A DNA stretch of 64,000 nucleotides from Sphingosinicella sp942492965 (GCA_942492965.1 OW818656.1:3348001-3412000); one strand, 5' to 3'; shown: positions 1-8,431, numbered from the stretch's first letter. Made by a program: numbers and translations. Notes: generated by a model from the letters alone, not told the origin.

Positions 1-1468
1 CGGCAGCGCGCGCGGACAGGCCCTTGTCGAACATGAACACCTGCGCATCCGGATAGCGGCGGAACTGCAGCGCCATGAGGGCGAGCAGCACGGATTTTCC
101 GGCGCCGGTCGGGCCCACGACGATCATGTGGCCGACGTCGCCGACATGGTTCGAAAGCCGGAAGGGGGTCGTGCCTTCCGTCCGCGCGATGAGGAGCACC
201 GGGCCGCCGAGATGCGCGTTGCGTTCCGGACCCGCCCACGCGGCGGACAGCGGCATCAGATGCGCAAGGTTGAGCGTGTGGACGAGCGGCTGGCGGACGT
301 TCGCGTAGACATGGCCGGGCAGTGTTCCGAGCCACGCCTCGACGGCATTTATCGTCTCGCGGACGACGGTGAAGCCGAGATCGTGAAAGGTGCGTTCGGC
401 GCGGCGGAGCCGCTCGGCGGCGACGGCGTTATCAGGTGCCGTAATCGCAAACGTCGTGGTGAGATAGCCGAAGCCTGCGTGGTTGCCGCCCGCAACCTGC
501 AGAGCGGCATCGACCTCGTCGGCCTTGTTGCCGGCATCGCTGTCCAGGAGCTGCGTCGGTGTGCTGTAGAGCACCTCGCGGAGCAGCGCCGTCAGCGACT
601 TGCGCTTGTTGAACCATTGCCGCCTGAGGCGCGTCAGCGCCTTCACGGCGTCGGCGGTGTCCAGCGGAATGAACCGTGTCGTCCATCGGTAGGGAAAGTC
701 GAGCGTGTTCAGCGCGTCGAGAATCGCCGGGCGGCTCACATTGGGAAAGCCGGTCACGGTGAGCAGGCGGAGCGCGCTGCTGCCGAGCCTTGGCTCAAGG
801 CCGCCGAGGAGCGGCGTGTCGCAGAGCAGCGCGTCGAGGTACATCGGGGTGTCGGGGACGGCGACCGCGTGGTGACGCTCCGAGACCGTGCCGTGGAGAT
901 AGGTCAGTGTGTCGGACGCGCCGAGCGGCCTTGCCATCGGCATGAACGCGGCGAGGAGATCAGCGGCGCGATCGGTTGCGGTGACGAAGGACGCAAGCGC
1001 CGTGCGCCAGTCGCGTGCGGACTGCGGGTCAGGCCGGCTGAGGAGCCGGCGTCCGGCGCCGTCGGCGGCGTCCGCAGGCGGCATCCAGCAGAATGTCAGA
1101 AAATAGCGGCTCTCGAACTGGGCATCTTCGGCAAGGAAGCTTGCGCGCCGCTCCGCGTCGACGAGCCACGACGCCGGGTCCGGAAAGCGGCTCTCGGGAT
1201 AGGTCTGCACGTTCCGGCGCTGCGCTTCGATGAACAGCGCCCAGCCGCTGCCGAACCGCCGGAGCACATTGTTGACGCGCGCGCAGGCGCTGACGAGTTC
1301 GGCTTCGGTCGAGGATTCGAGGTCCGGTCCGCGAAACGCGATCGTGCGCTGGAAGCTCCCGTCCTTGTTCAGCACCGCGCCGTCGCCGACGAGAGCTGCC
1401 CAGGGGAGGTGGTCGGCGAGCCGGTCGGCGGTGCGGCGGTATTCGCGGAGGTTCAGCATGAAAGCCAT
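1..1468 (-). CDS. trbE: TrbE, VirB4-type ATPase of conjugative type IV secretion (partial, C-terminal part beyond left edge)
   Basis: TrbE energises assembly of the mating pore and DNA transfer at the inner membrane. Reading back from the ATG at 1468 gives MAFMLNLREYRRTADRLADH, a typical TrbE N terminus, followed by the long CagE/TrbE/VirB region. A Walker A motif, VGPTGAGKS, lies at about 93-117, just before the window edge. About 489 codons of a protein that usually has about 800 are present, so the Walker B motif and C terminus are missing only because the window ends. A second ATG at 1459 is possible. The start overlaps the end of trbD by 16 or 7 bases, so the two are probably translationally coupled. 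It is the last visible gene of trbB-trbC-trbD-trbE. The family call is secure. Confidence 0.93.
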   Translation of the reverse strand, partial: MAFMLNLREYRRTADRLADHLPWAALVGDGAVLNKDGSFQRTIAFRGPDLESSTEAELVSACARVNNVLRRFGSGWALFIEAQRRNVQTYPESRFPDPASWLVDAERRASFLAEDAQFESRYFLTFCWMPPADAADGAGRRLLSRPDPQSARDWRTALASFVTATDRAADLLAAFMPMARPLGASDTLTYLHGTVSERHHAVAVPDTPMYLDALLCDTPLLGGLEPRLGSSALRLLTVTGFPNVSRPAILDALNTLDFPYRWTTRFIPLDTADAVKALTRLRRQWFNKRKSLTALLREVLYSTPTQLLDSDAGNKADEVDAALQVAGGNHAGFGYLTTTFAITAPDNAVAAERLRRAERTFHDLGFTVVRETINAVEAWLGTLPGHVYANVRQPLVHTLNLAHLMPLSAAWAGPERNAHLGGPVLLIARTEGTTPFRLSNHVGDVGHMIVVGPTGAGKSVLLALMALQFRRYPDAQVFMFDKGLSARAA

Positions 1469-1725
1469 GCCTTCTGACGGAGGTGGCGAAGCAGGACCGG
1501 CGCGAAATCGGGGTCGCGGCGCGCGGCGATGCAGAGCAGGCTGTGAGCGGTCGCCCAGAGCCCCAGGCCTGCGATCCATTGCTGGAGGCCGAGCCCGACG
1601 GCGGCAGCGAGCGTGCCGCTGACGATGGCAAGTCCGCGCGGCGCCCCGGCGAGGAGCAGGGGCTGGGAGAGCGCGCCGTGGAGCGGCACCTCGAACCCCT
1701 CGATATGTTGGCCGGCGGCGATCAC
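1453..1725 (-). CDS. trbD: TrbD, small inner-membrane conjugation protein (VirB3-like)
   Basis: This 90-residue protein is the VirB3-like inner-membrane partner of TrbE in the Trb secretion channel. It starts with GTG at 1725, chosen because GTGA overlaps the trbC stop (1722-1724), and it continues straight into the trbE start. The translation contains VPLHGALSQPLLLAGAPRGL, the conserved TrbD/VirB3 entry region. Two hydrophobic segments (AIVSGTLAAAVGLGL and GLGLWATAHSLLCIAA) and a basic C-terminal tail follow. Length and order match TrbD of IncP and sphingomonad conjugative elements. The GTG start is an inference from the overlap; no ATG is available nearby. Confidence 0.88.
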   Translation of the reverse strand: MIAAGQHIEGFEVPLHGALSQPLLLAGAPRGLAIVSGTLAAAVGLGLQQWIAGLGLWATAHSLLCIAARRDPDFAPVLLRHLRQKAWLSC

Positions 1726-2045
1726 GGGATGAGCGCTCCGCCGCCGAAGCTGAAGAAGGACAGGAAGAACGACGATGCCGCGAACGCGATCGACAGGCCG
1801 AAGACGATCTGGATGAGGCGCCGGAAGCCGCCGCCGGTATCGCCGAATGCGAGCGTGAGGCCGGTGGCGATGATGATGATCACCGCGACGATCTTCGCGA
1901 CGGGCCCCTGGATCGATTCGAGCACCTGCTCGAGGGGCTCTTCCCACGGCATGCCCGAGCCCGCGGCGTGTGCGGCGGTGGAAACGAGCATGGCGCCGAG
2001 GCTCACGGCCGCGCCGCGCAGGATGGGTATCAGGATCGGCTTCAT
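1722..2045 (-). CDS. trbC: TrbC, pilin-like subunit of the Trb conjugation system (VirB2-like)
   Basis: This 107-residue protein starts at the ATG at 2045, which overlaps the trbB stop in ATGA. The N-terminal signal segment (MKPILIPILRGAAVSLGAML, ending near AAHA) would be removed by a signal peptidase. Two long hydrophobic helices follow (KIVAVIIIIATGLTLAFGD and FGLSIAFAASSFFLSFFSF), separated by a short basic loop. This is the VirB2/TrbC prepilin layout. TrbC is processed and joined into the conjugative pilus; the S26 peptidase encoded at 9075-9656 is the likely TraF-type processing enzyme. The operon position between trbB and trbD is canonical. Confidence 0.92.
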   Translation of the reverse strand: MKPILIPILRGAAVSLGAMLVSTAAHAAGSGMPWEEPLEQVLESIQGPVAKIVAVIIIIATGLTLAFGDTGGGFRRLIQIVFGLSIAFAASSFFLSFFSFGGGALIP

Positions 2046-3028
2046 TTTGGATCTCCGTTGCAGGGTGAGAGCAGTTCCTCGAGCGCATAGTCGCCGCTCG
2101 CCGTGAGGCCCTGGACGCGCGCGAGGGAGGTGAGGCGCCGCGCGGGTCCGCGCCCGCTGACGAATGCGACGATGTCGACGGCATCCGCGATCAGCCTGCG
2201 GGGCACGGCGGCGATGCATTCCTGGACGAGCTGCTCGAGCCGGGAGAGCGCGGCGAGGCTGCCGTTTGCGTGCACGGTGGCAAGCCCGCCCGGGTGGCCG
2301 GTGTTCCAGGCCTTGAGGAGATCGAGCGCTTCGCCCCCGCGGACTTCGCCGACGATGATCCGGTCGGGACGAAGCCGCAGGGCCGAGCGCACGAGATCGG
2401 CCATGCTGACGGCGCCGGTCCGGGTGCGGAGCGCCACGGTATCGCGCACGGGCGACTGGAGTTCGCGCGTGTCCTCGATGAGGATGACGCGTTCGTGGCT
2501 CGCCGTCATTTCGGCAAGCAGTGCGTTGGCGAGCGTGGTCTTGCCCGAGCCGGTGCCGCCGGCGATCAGGATGTTGCGGCGTTCGACGACGGCGAGGCTG
2601 AGGAGGCGCGCGGCGTCCGGTGTCATGATGCCGGCCTCGGCATAGTCCGTGAGCCTGAGATCGCGCACGGCGGGAACCCGGATCGCGAAGCAGGGCGCGG
2701 TTGCGACAGGGGGCAGCGCGGCTTCGAAGCGCTCGCCCGCGCGTCCGTCGGCATGGACCGGCAGGTCGGCGGACAGGATGGGATGCCGCGGCGATGCTTC
2801 GACGCCGAGGTGGGCCGCGACGAGCCGGATGATGCGTTCGGCCTGGACCGCATCAATGCGGTGGCCCGTCTCGCGAAGCGGTTCGCCGGCGCGTTCGATG
2901 CGCAGCATCCCGTCGGGATTGAGGAGGATGTCGGTCACCGAGGGGTCGGCGAGGGCGGCCTCGATCTCGGGACCGAAGGCGGCCCCGAGCATGGCGCGGC
3001 GCCGCGCGGCGATGCGGTCGTCGGTCAT
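2042..3028 (-). CDS. trbB: TrbB, VirB11-type secretion ATPase
   Basis: TrbB is the hexameric VirB11-family traffic ATPase at the cytoplasmic base of the conjugation channel. The 328-residue product has the N-terminal region with SVTDILLNPDGMLRIERAGE, a Walker A motif GGTGSGKTT near residues 157-165, the Asp box (HERVILIEDTRELQ) and a Walker B-like RLRPDRIIVGEVRGGEALDL. It also has the His-box region GHPGGLATVHANG. Length is normal for the family. It overlaps the ribbon-helix-helix gene upstream by four bases and trbC downstream by four bases, so this is one coupled transfer operon. Confidence 0.96.
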   Translation of the reverse strand: MTDDRIAARRRAMLGAAFGPEIEAALADPSVTDILLNPDGMLRIERAGEPLRETGHRIDAVQAERIIRLVAAHLGVEASPRHPILSADLPVHADGRAGERFEAALPPVATAPCFAIRVPAVRDLRLTDYAEAGIMTPDAARLLSLAVVERRNILIAGGTGSGKTTLANALLAEMTASHERVILIEDTRELQSPVRDTVALRTRTGAVSMADLVRSALRLRPDRIIVGEVRGGEALDLLKAWNTGHPGGLATVHANGSLAALSRLEQLVQECIAAVPRRLIADAVDIVAFVSGRGPARRLTSLARVQGLTASGDYALEELLSPCNGDPK

Positions 3029-3423
3029 CGGGCGGAGTCTTCGCTGCCGAAGGTGCGCTGACCGCTCGCGACGGTCCTTGCGACGCGAACGACGAAGCTT
3101 TCGAAGCGGGCGCGGGCTTCGGCACGGCCCGCATCGTCGTCGGCCGAGAGCGGCAGATGGACGGCGAGTTCGTAGCGGACGAGAAGCGCGAGGGTTTCGA
3201 GGAGGATCTGGAGATCGCGTTCGATGCGCCCCAAGGCGAGGCTCATCCGGTCGAGCCGGGGACCGTAGCGATCCTCGAAGGCGAGACGGCTCCGGCGGTC
3301 CAGCCAGTCGCCGAGCGCGGCGGCGAGGATTCCCGATTTGGTGGCGCCGGGCTGCGCTGCGAGGTGCTCGAAGCGGGTGCTGAGCGCCGCGTCGAGGAAC
3401 AGCTGGTAGCGGACCTTGCTCAT
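3025..3423 (-). CDS. CopG/ribbon-helix-helix-like small protein of the transfer operon
   Basis: This 132-residue protein lies between traG and trbB, with four-base overlaps at both ends. Its first ~45 residues (MSKVRYQLFLDAALSTRFEH, then a TKSGILAAALGDWLDRR helix) fit a ribbon-helix-helix fold: a short strand, then two helices. The remainder is predicted helical and may mediate oligomerisation. Equivalent genes between traG and trbB in alphaproteobacterial conjugative elements are usually called CopG-family or conjugal transfer regulators. DNA binding, for example at an operator of the transfer operon, is inferred from the fold, not seen. Confidence 0.75.
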   Translation of the reverse strand: MSKVRYQLFLDAALSTRFEHLAAQPGATKSGILAAALGDWLDRRSRLAFEDRYGPRLDRMSLALGRIERDLQILLETLALLVRYELAVHLPLSADDDAGRAEARARFESFVVRVARTVASGQRTFGSEDSAR

Positions 3424-5426
3424 CGGGGGAGCTCCAACTGCAGCTGCGCCGGGCGGCGAGATGCGGCGAACGTCATCCGGGCTGGTTCTGTCTGGGTCAG
3501 CGCCTTGGGGTCCTGCGCGAGATCGTCGTCATCCGCTCCGAGGTTGAGCGCGTCCGTTCGCTCTTGCGGTGCCGTGCGCCGCGGTGCCTCGTCTCCCGGC
3601 GTCCGGTCGAGATCGCGGTCGCCGGAAGACGCTTGCGGGGAGGGCGCAGGGGCTGTGACGTTGACGGGGCTGCAGGCCGCGTTCGCCCAGACATTGTTGC
3701 GCGCCGGCGGGAGGTCCTGAAAGCGTGTCTCGTCGAGCTCGGGGGGCGGAAGCAGGCGGACCTTGAGGGCGGGATCCTCGTAGTAGCGCAGTTTCTGCGC
3801 GCGGATCGGCGGGGCGCCGGCGACGAGGATCAGCGCGTCGTCCGCGGGCATCTGCATGACTTCGCCCGGGGTCATCAGCGGCCGTGCGGTCTCCTGCCGG
3901 CTGACCATGACGTGCGCGAGCCAGGGCGCGAGCCGGTGGCCGGCGTAGTTGCGCATTGCGCGCTGTTCGGTTGCGGTCCCGAGCGCGTCCGAGATCCGCC
4001 GCGCCGTGCGTTCGTCGTTCGCTGCGAAAGCGATGCGGACGTGGCAGTTGTCGAGAATGGAATTGTGCTCGCCGTAGGCCTTCTCGATCTGGTTGAGGCT
4101 CTGCGCGATGAGGTATGCGCGCACGCCGTAGCCCGCGAGAAACGCGAGGCTGGTTTCGAAGAAGTCGAGCCGACCGAGCGCCGGAAACTCGTCGAGCATC
4201 AGGAGCAGCGCGTGGCGCGCGCCGGTCTCTTCGCCGGGGAGCGTTTCGGTGAGGCGCCGCGCGATCTGGTTGAGGACGAGGCGGATGAGCGGCCGGGTGC
4301 GGCTGATGTCGGAGGGCGGCACGACGAGGTAGAGCGAGACCGGATGACGGCCCTGGGTGAGGTCGGCGATGCGCCAGTCGCAGGCCGAGGTCACGGCAGC
4401 GACCGTCGGATCGCGGTAGAGGCTGAGCAGGCTGATCGCGGTCGAGAGAACGCCCGAGCGTTCGTTCTCGGATTTGTTGAGGAGCTCGCGCGCCGCCGAG
4501 GCGACGACGGGGTGCACCTGCGGCTTGTCGCGCGTGCCCAGATGGTTGGCGGTCATCATCACCGCTAGCGTTTCCGCGAACGTGCGCGCGGGATCGGAGA
4601 GGATCGTGGCGACGCGTGCCAGCGTCTTTTCCTCTTCGGCGTAGAGGACGTGGAGGATGGTGCCGACGAGCAGCGCGTAGGCGGTGTTTTCCCAGTGATT
4701 GCGCCGTTCGGCGGTGCCTTCGGGATCGACGAGAATGTCCGCGATGTTCTGGGTGTCGCGGACCTCGTTCTGGCCGCGGCGGATTTCGAGGAGCGGATTG
4801 TAGCGCGCCGAGCGAAGGTCGGTGGGGTTGAACAGGATGCTGTGCGAGAAGCGGGACCGCCAGCTTGCGGTCAGCAGCCAGTTCTCACCCTTGATGTCGT
4901 GGACGATCGTCGAGCCGGTCCACGATAGCAGCGTGGGGATGACGAGGCCGACGCCCTTGCCGGAACGGGTCGGCGCGAAGGCGAGCACATGTTCGGGCCC
5001 GTCATGCCGCAGGTGGCGGCGACCGAGCCGTCCGAGAAAGACGCCGCGCCCTGCCATGAGACCGCACGCGGCGATCTGTCGCCGCGTTGCCCAGCGTGCC
5101 GAGCCGTAGGTCGTGACGTCGCGCTTGTGCCGTGCGCGCCGCAGCGAGCCGATGACGGCGGCAAAGAGCCCGGCGAGGCTTCCGCTCGCTGCAATGATGC
5201 CCGCCTTATCGAACACGGCGGGTGCGTAAGCCTCATAGCGGTACCACCAGAGGAAGAGCGACCACGGCGCGTAGAGGGGAACGCCGGACACGGTCGTGAA
5301 AGGTGCACCGAGCGCGGACTGGTGGCCGAGCGCCGCTGCTGTCCACTGCGTGGCGCACCAAAGGCCGATGACCATGATGGCAAGGACAAGAATGATCTGT
5401 CCGATAAGGAGCCGCGACGGAGACAT
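3420..5426 (-). CDS. traG: TraG/VirD4-type coupling protein
   Basis: TraG is the type IV coupling ATPase that brings the relaxase-DNA complex to the Trb channel. The 668-residue product starts with hydrophobic segments (IGQIILVLAIMVIGLWCATQ, and another near residues 75-95). It carries GSARWA before the core, a Walker A motif APTRSGKGVG at about 151-160, and a Walker B region LLMLDEFPALGRLD. The usual YGEHNSILDNCHVRIAFAAN stretch follows. The C-terminal ~100 residues are polar and probably disordered. It starts at the ATG at 5426, about 310 bases after the relaxase gene, and leads the traG-RHH-trbBCDE operon. Confidence 0.96.
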   Translation of the reverse strand: MSPSRLLIGQIILVLAIMVIGLWCATQWTAAALGHQSALGAPFTTVSGVPLYAPWSLFLWWYRYEAYAPAVFDKAGIIAASGSLAGLFAAVIGSLRRARHKRDVTTYGSARWATRRQIAACGLMAGRGVFLGRLGRRHLRHDGPEHVLAFAPTRSGKGVGLVIPTLLSWTGSTIVHDIKGENWLLTASWRSRFSHSILFNPTDLRSARYNPLLEIRRGQNEVRDTQNIADILVDPEGTAERRNHWENTAYALLVGTILHVLYAEEEKTLARVATILSDPARTFAETLAVMMTANHLGTRDKPQVHPVVASAARELLNKSENERSGVLSTAISLLSLYRDPTVAAVTSACDWRIADLTQGRHPVSLYLVVPPSDISRTRPLIRLVLNQIARRLTETLPGEETGARHALLLMLDEFPALGRLDFFETSLAFLAGYGVRAYLIAQSLNQIEKAYGEHNSILDNCHVRIAFAANDERTARRISDALGTATEQRAMRNYAGHRLAPWLAHVMVSRQETARPLMTPGEVMQMPADDALILVAGAPPIRAQKLRYYEDPALKVRLLPPPELDETRFQDLPPARNNVWANAACSPVNVTAPAPSPQASSGDRDLDRTPGDEAPRRTAPQERTDALNLGADDDDLAQDPKALTQTEPARMTFAASRRPAQLQLELPR

Positions 5427-5735
5427 GGATTCCCTCGTTCGGGCAGCAGAGCCGTTCCGCTGCGTCGGGGACTATCATTCGCGGAATTCGGAAGCCTCTT
5501 GCAGAGCCTGTCCGGTGCAGCCGGCTACGTTTCCGGTGCATTTCGGTCCGCGAGGTTGGCGTGCGTTAAAAGCATCGCGCAAGACCTGGGCTGCTCATAG
5601 GTGCAGCGTGCCAAACCGGACATTCGTCCGGGTGTCGACTATGTGGCAAGGCGCGTAACGCGTTGAGAATCCGGGAAGTGCGTGGTTTATGAAGCGGACT
5701 TCAAAGCGGACATGGACCGTACCGGGCCGCACAGC
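5427..5735. promoter_or_regulatory. Intergenic region between relaxase and traG; likely promoter of the traG-trb operon
   Basis: No gene is seen in these 309 bases. They hold a short perfect hairpin, CCGGAC-ATTC-GTCCGG (5616-5631), and two direct copies of AAGCGGAC 12 bases apart (5692-5699 and 5704-5711). Such elements could be operator sites for the transfer operon, which runs leftwards from 5426. I could not define a convincing -35/-10 pair. There is no ATCCTG nick-like core here, so I do not place oriT in this gap. Confidence 0.35.
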
Positions 5736-7685
5736 TTACCGTTCCAGCCCCCGCGCCCGTCCACGCCGCCAGCTGAACCCGTCGTCGCGGACGATGCCGC
5801 CGATCTCCTTGCCGATCTGGCGCTCGAGCGATCGTTTCCAGGGAACGAGCGAGAATTCGCGTTCGGTTTCGATGAGCGCGAAGCGGCCGCTCATGAGGTC
5901 GATCCGGCGTGTTAGCCGGCCATCGACGGCCTTGCCGAGGGGTGCCTCGACGAAGCTCTTGTCCAGCGCCTCGGCGAGTTCGCCGCCGGCGCGTTCAACC
6001 TCGCGGCGTTGAAGATGGGCGAGCGCGCTCACGCGCAGGCGCACACGGTTGCCTTCGGCGTCGGCAAGCTGCTGGTCGATCAGCCACTGGCCGCGCACAC
6101 GCAGCGCGGACATCACTTCATGTCCGAACCCGGTGTCGCGGATGGGCGGGCGCGGATCTTCGGCAAGCGTGCGGTCGAGCCAGGTCGCGGCGTCCGCCCG
6201 GGGCAATCGCTCAAGCGGAACGCTGGACAGCACCTCGACGCTGACCGGCCGGTCGCGTGCCGTGCGTGCGGCGTGTTCGATGGTCCGCTTTTCGAAATCC
6301 GCGGGGATCGTCCAGCTGCCGTCGGCTTGGCGTTGGGGGCCGAGGCCGGCACGGCGCAGCGCTTCGAGGCGCCGGATATGGGCGGTGATGTAAGCGGGTT
6401 CGGCCGACGGATCATGGAGAATATGCAGGGCTTCGGAATAGCGGCCCTGATTGGCGGCGGCGATCATCGTGATCGTCTGGTCAGCGGGTCTGGCCTGCGG
6501 CACGGTCCGCGCGACGCGGACGATGGCTTCATCGGGTAGGGGTTCGGTTTCGCTGCCGCGGCCGATCTCGATGTAGTGGACGCGACCGTCGATGCCGTCG
6601 ATGATCAGGTAGTGCCGGTCGCGCAGTTCGTCGGCGAGGCCGCGTGCAATGAGGCGCCCCTCGACCGGCGCTGCAGGGCCGTGCACGCGGTCGGCGATGA
6701 CGTGGTCGGGTTCGCGCCCCTCGAGCCGGCGGCGTGTCATCTCGCGCTGGAGGGTGCGGATGATGTCGCCGCGTTCGCTCATCTCGCGCAGCGTTGGTTC
6801 AAGCGCCGCGCCCAGCTGCCAGATGCCGCCGCCGCGATCGTTTGCGAGACCGAGATTCGCGAGATGCTTCAAACGCCCGGCGACCAGCGACTGGCGGAAC
6901 GGATCGCGGTCGGCCGCGACAAGGCGGCGGCTCTCGTCCATGCGGCGGACGAGATCGCGGTCGATCGCGGTGAACCGGTTCTGACCGATATCGCGGCGTA
7001 AACGCTGTTCGATTTCGACAATGGTGCGGGGGCCGAAGTCGAGGGTGAGAAGTTCGGCGGCGCGGGCGCGAAAGCCGTGCGCGATATATTCGCGGGCGAT
7101 GACGAGGTTCTCGCCTCGGTCATCGACGCCGCGGAGCAGGAGGTGCGTGTGCGGCTGGCCGGTGTTGAAATGGTCGACGGCGACCCAGTCGAGCCGGGTG
7201 CCGAGGTCGGTCTCGACCTGCGTCATCAGGCGGCGGATGAAAGGCTTGAGGTCGGGTATGAGGTCGCCGTCCTCGGGTGAGACGATGATGCGGAACTGGT
7301 GGCGGTCGCCTGAGCAGCGATCGGCGAACGCGCGTCCGTCGACGATCTCCTCGCGCGCCGAATAGAGCGTGCCGGGGAGGCCTTCACGGGTGACGCCGTC
7401 GCGCTGGATGTAGCGGAGGTGCGCGTGCGCCGCGGCGAGGGTGCGGGGCGCAAGCCGGACGAGATGCGTCTTGACGATGACGCGCCGCATGGCTGCGCGC
7501 GTGCCCAGCAGCCGGCCCATGCCGGCGCCGCGGCCGATCCGGCTGCCGTCGAAGCGGCGATTGCGTGCGCCCGATGTGATCCCGTGCAGTTTCGCGGCGG
7601 CGAGGACTTTGCGCGCGTAGGTTCGTGGGCGCCGGCCGCGATTGCCGATACGTCCCGGCCGCGGCTCGAAAGGGTCATCGGTCAC
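5736..7685 (-). CDS. rlxS: RlxS-like relaxase/mobilisation nuclease (DUF3363 type)
   Basis: The relaxase nicks oriT, stays bound to the 5' end and leads the transferred strand. The 649-residue reading from the GTG at 7685 (VTDDPFEPRPGR) has the relaxase N-terminal domain. This includes RVIVKTHLVRL, HLRYIQRDG, then the metal-binding His motif in DHFNTGQPHTHLLLRG near residue 180. A GENLVIAREYIAHGFRARA segment and a long DUF3363-type C-terminal region follow. The catalytic tyrosine may be Y113 of the upstream-extended reading, in LRYIQRDG. An upstream ATG at 7748 would add 21 residues but would run into the proposed oriT. Neighbouring traG, trb, traF and transglycosylase genes support the role. 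Confidence 0.9.
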   Translation of the reverse strand: MTDDPFEPRPGRIGNRGRRPRTYARKVLAAAKLHGITSGARNRRFDGSRIGRGAGMGRLLGTRAAMRRVIVKTHLVRLAPRTLAAAHAHLRYIQRDGVTREGLPGTLYSAREEIVDGRAFADRCSGDRHQFRIIVSPEDGDLIPDLKPFIRRLMTQVETDLGTRLDWVAVDHFNTGQPHTHLLLRGVDDRGENLVIAREYIAHGFRARAAELLTLDFGPRTIVEIEQRLRRDIGQNRFTAIDRDLVRRMDESRRLVAADRDPFRQSLVAGRLKHLANLGLANDRGGGIWQLGAALEPTLREMSERGDIIRTLQREMTRRRLEGREPDHVIADRVHGPAAPVEGRLIARGLADELRDRHYLIIDGIDGRVHYIEIGRGSETEPLPDEAIVRVARTVPQARPADQTITMIAAANQGRYSEALHILHDPSAEPAYITAHIRRLEALRRAGLGPQRQADGSWTIPADFEKRTIEHAARTARDRPVSVEVLSSVPLERLPRADAATWLDRTLAEDPRPPIRDTGFGHEVMSALRVRGQWLIDQQLADAEGNRVRLRVSALAHLQRREVERAGGELAEALDKSFVEAPLGKAVDGRLTRRIDLMSGRFALIETEREFSLVPWKRSLERQIGKEIGGIVRDDGFSWRRGRARGLER

Positions 7686-7751
7686 GGGTGCGTTCCCGGG
7701 AGATTCCAGCGAAAAGTGGCAGGAGACGATCGGCTCGCGCCCCGGCACCGC

Positions 7752-7804
7752 AGTCTCGCGTGAAATCGACGTGCAGGCGCGGGTCCGAAGGATCCTGCGA
7801 GACT
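7752..7804. other. Candidate origin of transfer (oriT) with nick-like core ATCCTGC
   Basis: In the gap upstream of the relaxase gene, the plus strand carries ATCCTGC (7792-7798). This matches the ATCCTG/Y core cut by IncP TraI and VirD2-family relaxases. An 8-bp perfect inverted repeat flanks it: AGTCTCGC (7752-7759) and GCGAGACT (7797-7804). The right arm begins at the predicted nick (between 7797 and 7798). Position next to a relaxase gene plus an inverted repeat at the core is the usual oriT layout. The core is short and could occur by chance, so this remains a prediction. Confidence 0.45.
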
Positions 7805-7807
7805 CCG

Positions 7808-7855
7808 CCTTTCTCTTGCTTTTCCTCTTCCCCCGCCCTCCTTTCCCTCTTCCAG
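7808..7855. other. Polypyrimidine/polypurine tract upstream of the relaxase gene
   Basis: From about 7808 to 7855 the plus strand is almost entirely C and T (for example TTTTCCTCTTCCCCC), so the complementary strand is a near-pure purine tract. It lies directly beside the oriT candidate and ends just before the gap to the small protein gene at 7917-8279. It may act in oriT melting or protein binding, or simply be untranslated sequence. The strand asymmetry itself is visible; the role is not. Confidence 0.4.
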
Positions 7856-7916
7856 CATGAAAAGAGCCGGGACACGATGCCGATCCGGCACCGCGCCCCG
7901 GCTGGGGAAACAGACG

Positions 7917-8279
7917 TCAGCGCGCTTTGCTGAACGCTTGTCGGGCTTCGCTGAAATCGCTGAAGCGTCGCCGTCCGATGAGGCCGTCGGGATGGCCTTC
8001 GCCGTCGACGATGACGATCGCGACGAACCAGTCATCGCCGCATTTTCCGATGATGGCGAGCCGGTCGAGGTCGGCGTCGGGCAAGCCGTCGAGGCTCTCG
8101 TAGCGGCCGATCCAGCGCTCGGCGAGGCGCGCATCCCAGAGCACGTCGGCCTCTTCTGCCTCGATGAAGCGGGCGGCGAGAGCTGTTGCTGCGGCGGCGC
8201 CGACGGTACCGGTGAGGCCGCGAACGAGGATTGATACGATGCGCTCATGATGCTCCGGAACGGGCGAACGGGTGTGCAT
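7917..8279 (-). CDS. Conserved-looking small protein of the transfer region, unknown function
   Basis: This is a 120-residue protein starting at the ATG at 8279, with a strong ribosome binding site (AAGGAG, six bases upstream). It begins MHTRSPVPEHHERIVSILVR, has a short hydrophobic/alanine stretch, and then an acidic, tryptophan-containing region (WIGRYESLDGLPDADLDRLA, then DDWFVAIVIVDGEGHPDGL). I do not recognise the family. It lies between the lytic transglycosylase and the relaxase on the same strand, in the place where alphaproteobacterial elements often keep small conserved genes of unknown function. A role in transfer or its control is only an inference from position. Confidence 0.7.
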   Translation of the reverse strand: MHTRSPVPEHHERIVSILVRGLTGTVGAAAATALAARFIEAEEADVLWDARLAERWIGRYESLDGLPDADLDRLAIIGKCGDDWFVAIVIVDGEGHPDGLIGRRRFSDFSEARQAFSKAR

Positions 8280-8387
8280 GAGGATCTCCTTCGTGCTGCG
8301 TTTCCGGGATCGGAAACGTGGCCCTCGGGGATGCCTGGCGGCGCGGCTGTCAGGGCCGCGGCGCCGGGCGCCGCGCCGCGCAGCGGA

Positions 8388-8431
8388 CGCGGGAGGAGCC
8401 GATTTGCGCAGCAAATCGGAGGGCACCCGCG
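8388..8431. repeat. Nested inverted repeat (strong hairpin) between transfer genes
   Basis: CCGATTTGC-GCA-GCAAATCGG (8399-8419) is a perfect 9-bp stem with a 3-base loop. It is nested inside a second inverted pair, CGCGGG (8388-8393) and CCCGCG (8426-8431). It lies in the roughly 200-base gap between the transglycosylase stop at 8488 and the small gene start at 8279. There is no T run on either side, so a classic intrinsic terminator is not supported. It could be an mRNA processing or stability element. Confidence 0.5.

Noticed and set aside
128..1477. 449-codon plus-strand reading opposite trbE
   Set aside because: It is a high-GC shadow of trbE: arginine- and glycine-rich, no domain, and trbE is a certain gene.
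3564..4568. 334-codon plus-strand reading opposite traG
   Set aside because: Shadow reading of the TraG gene; no recognisable family blocks.
5427..5735. oriT inside the relaxase-traG gap
   Set aside because: No ATCCTG-type core there; the hairpin at 5616-5631 is too short to call oriT. The site near 7792 is a better match.
8399..8419. Intrinsic terminator
   Set aside because: Strong stem but no U tract on either strand.
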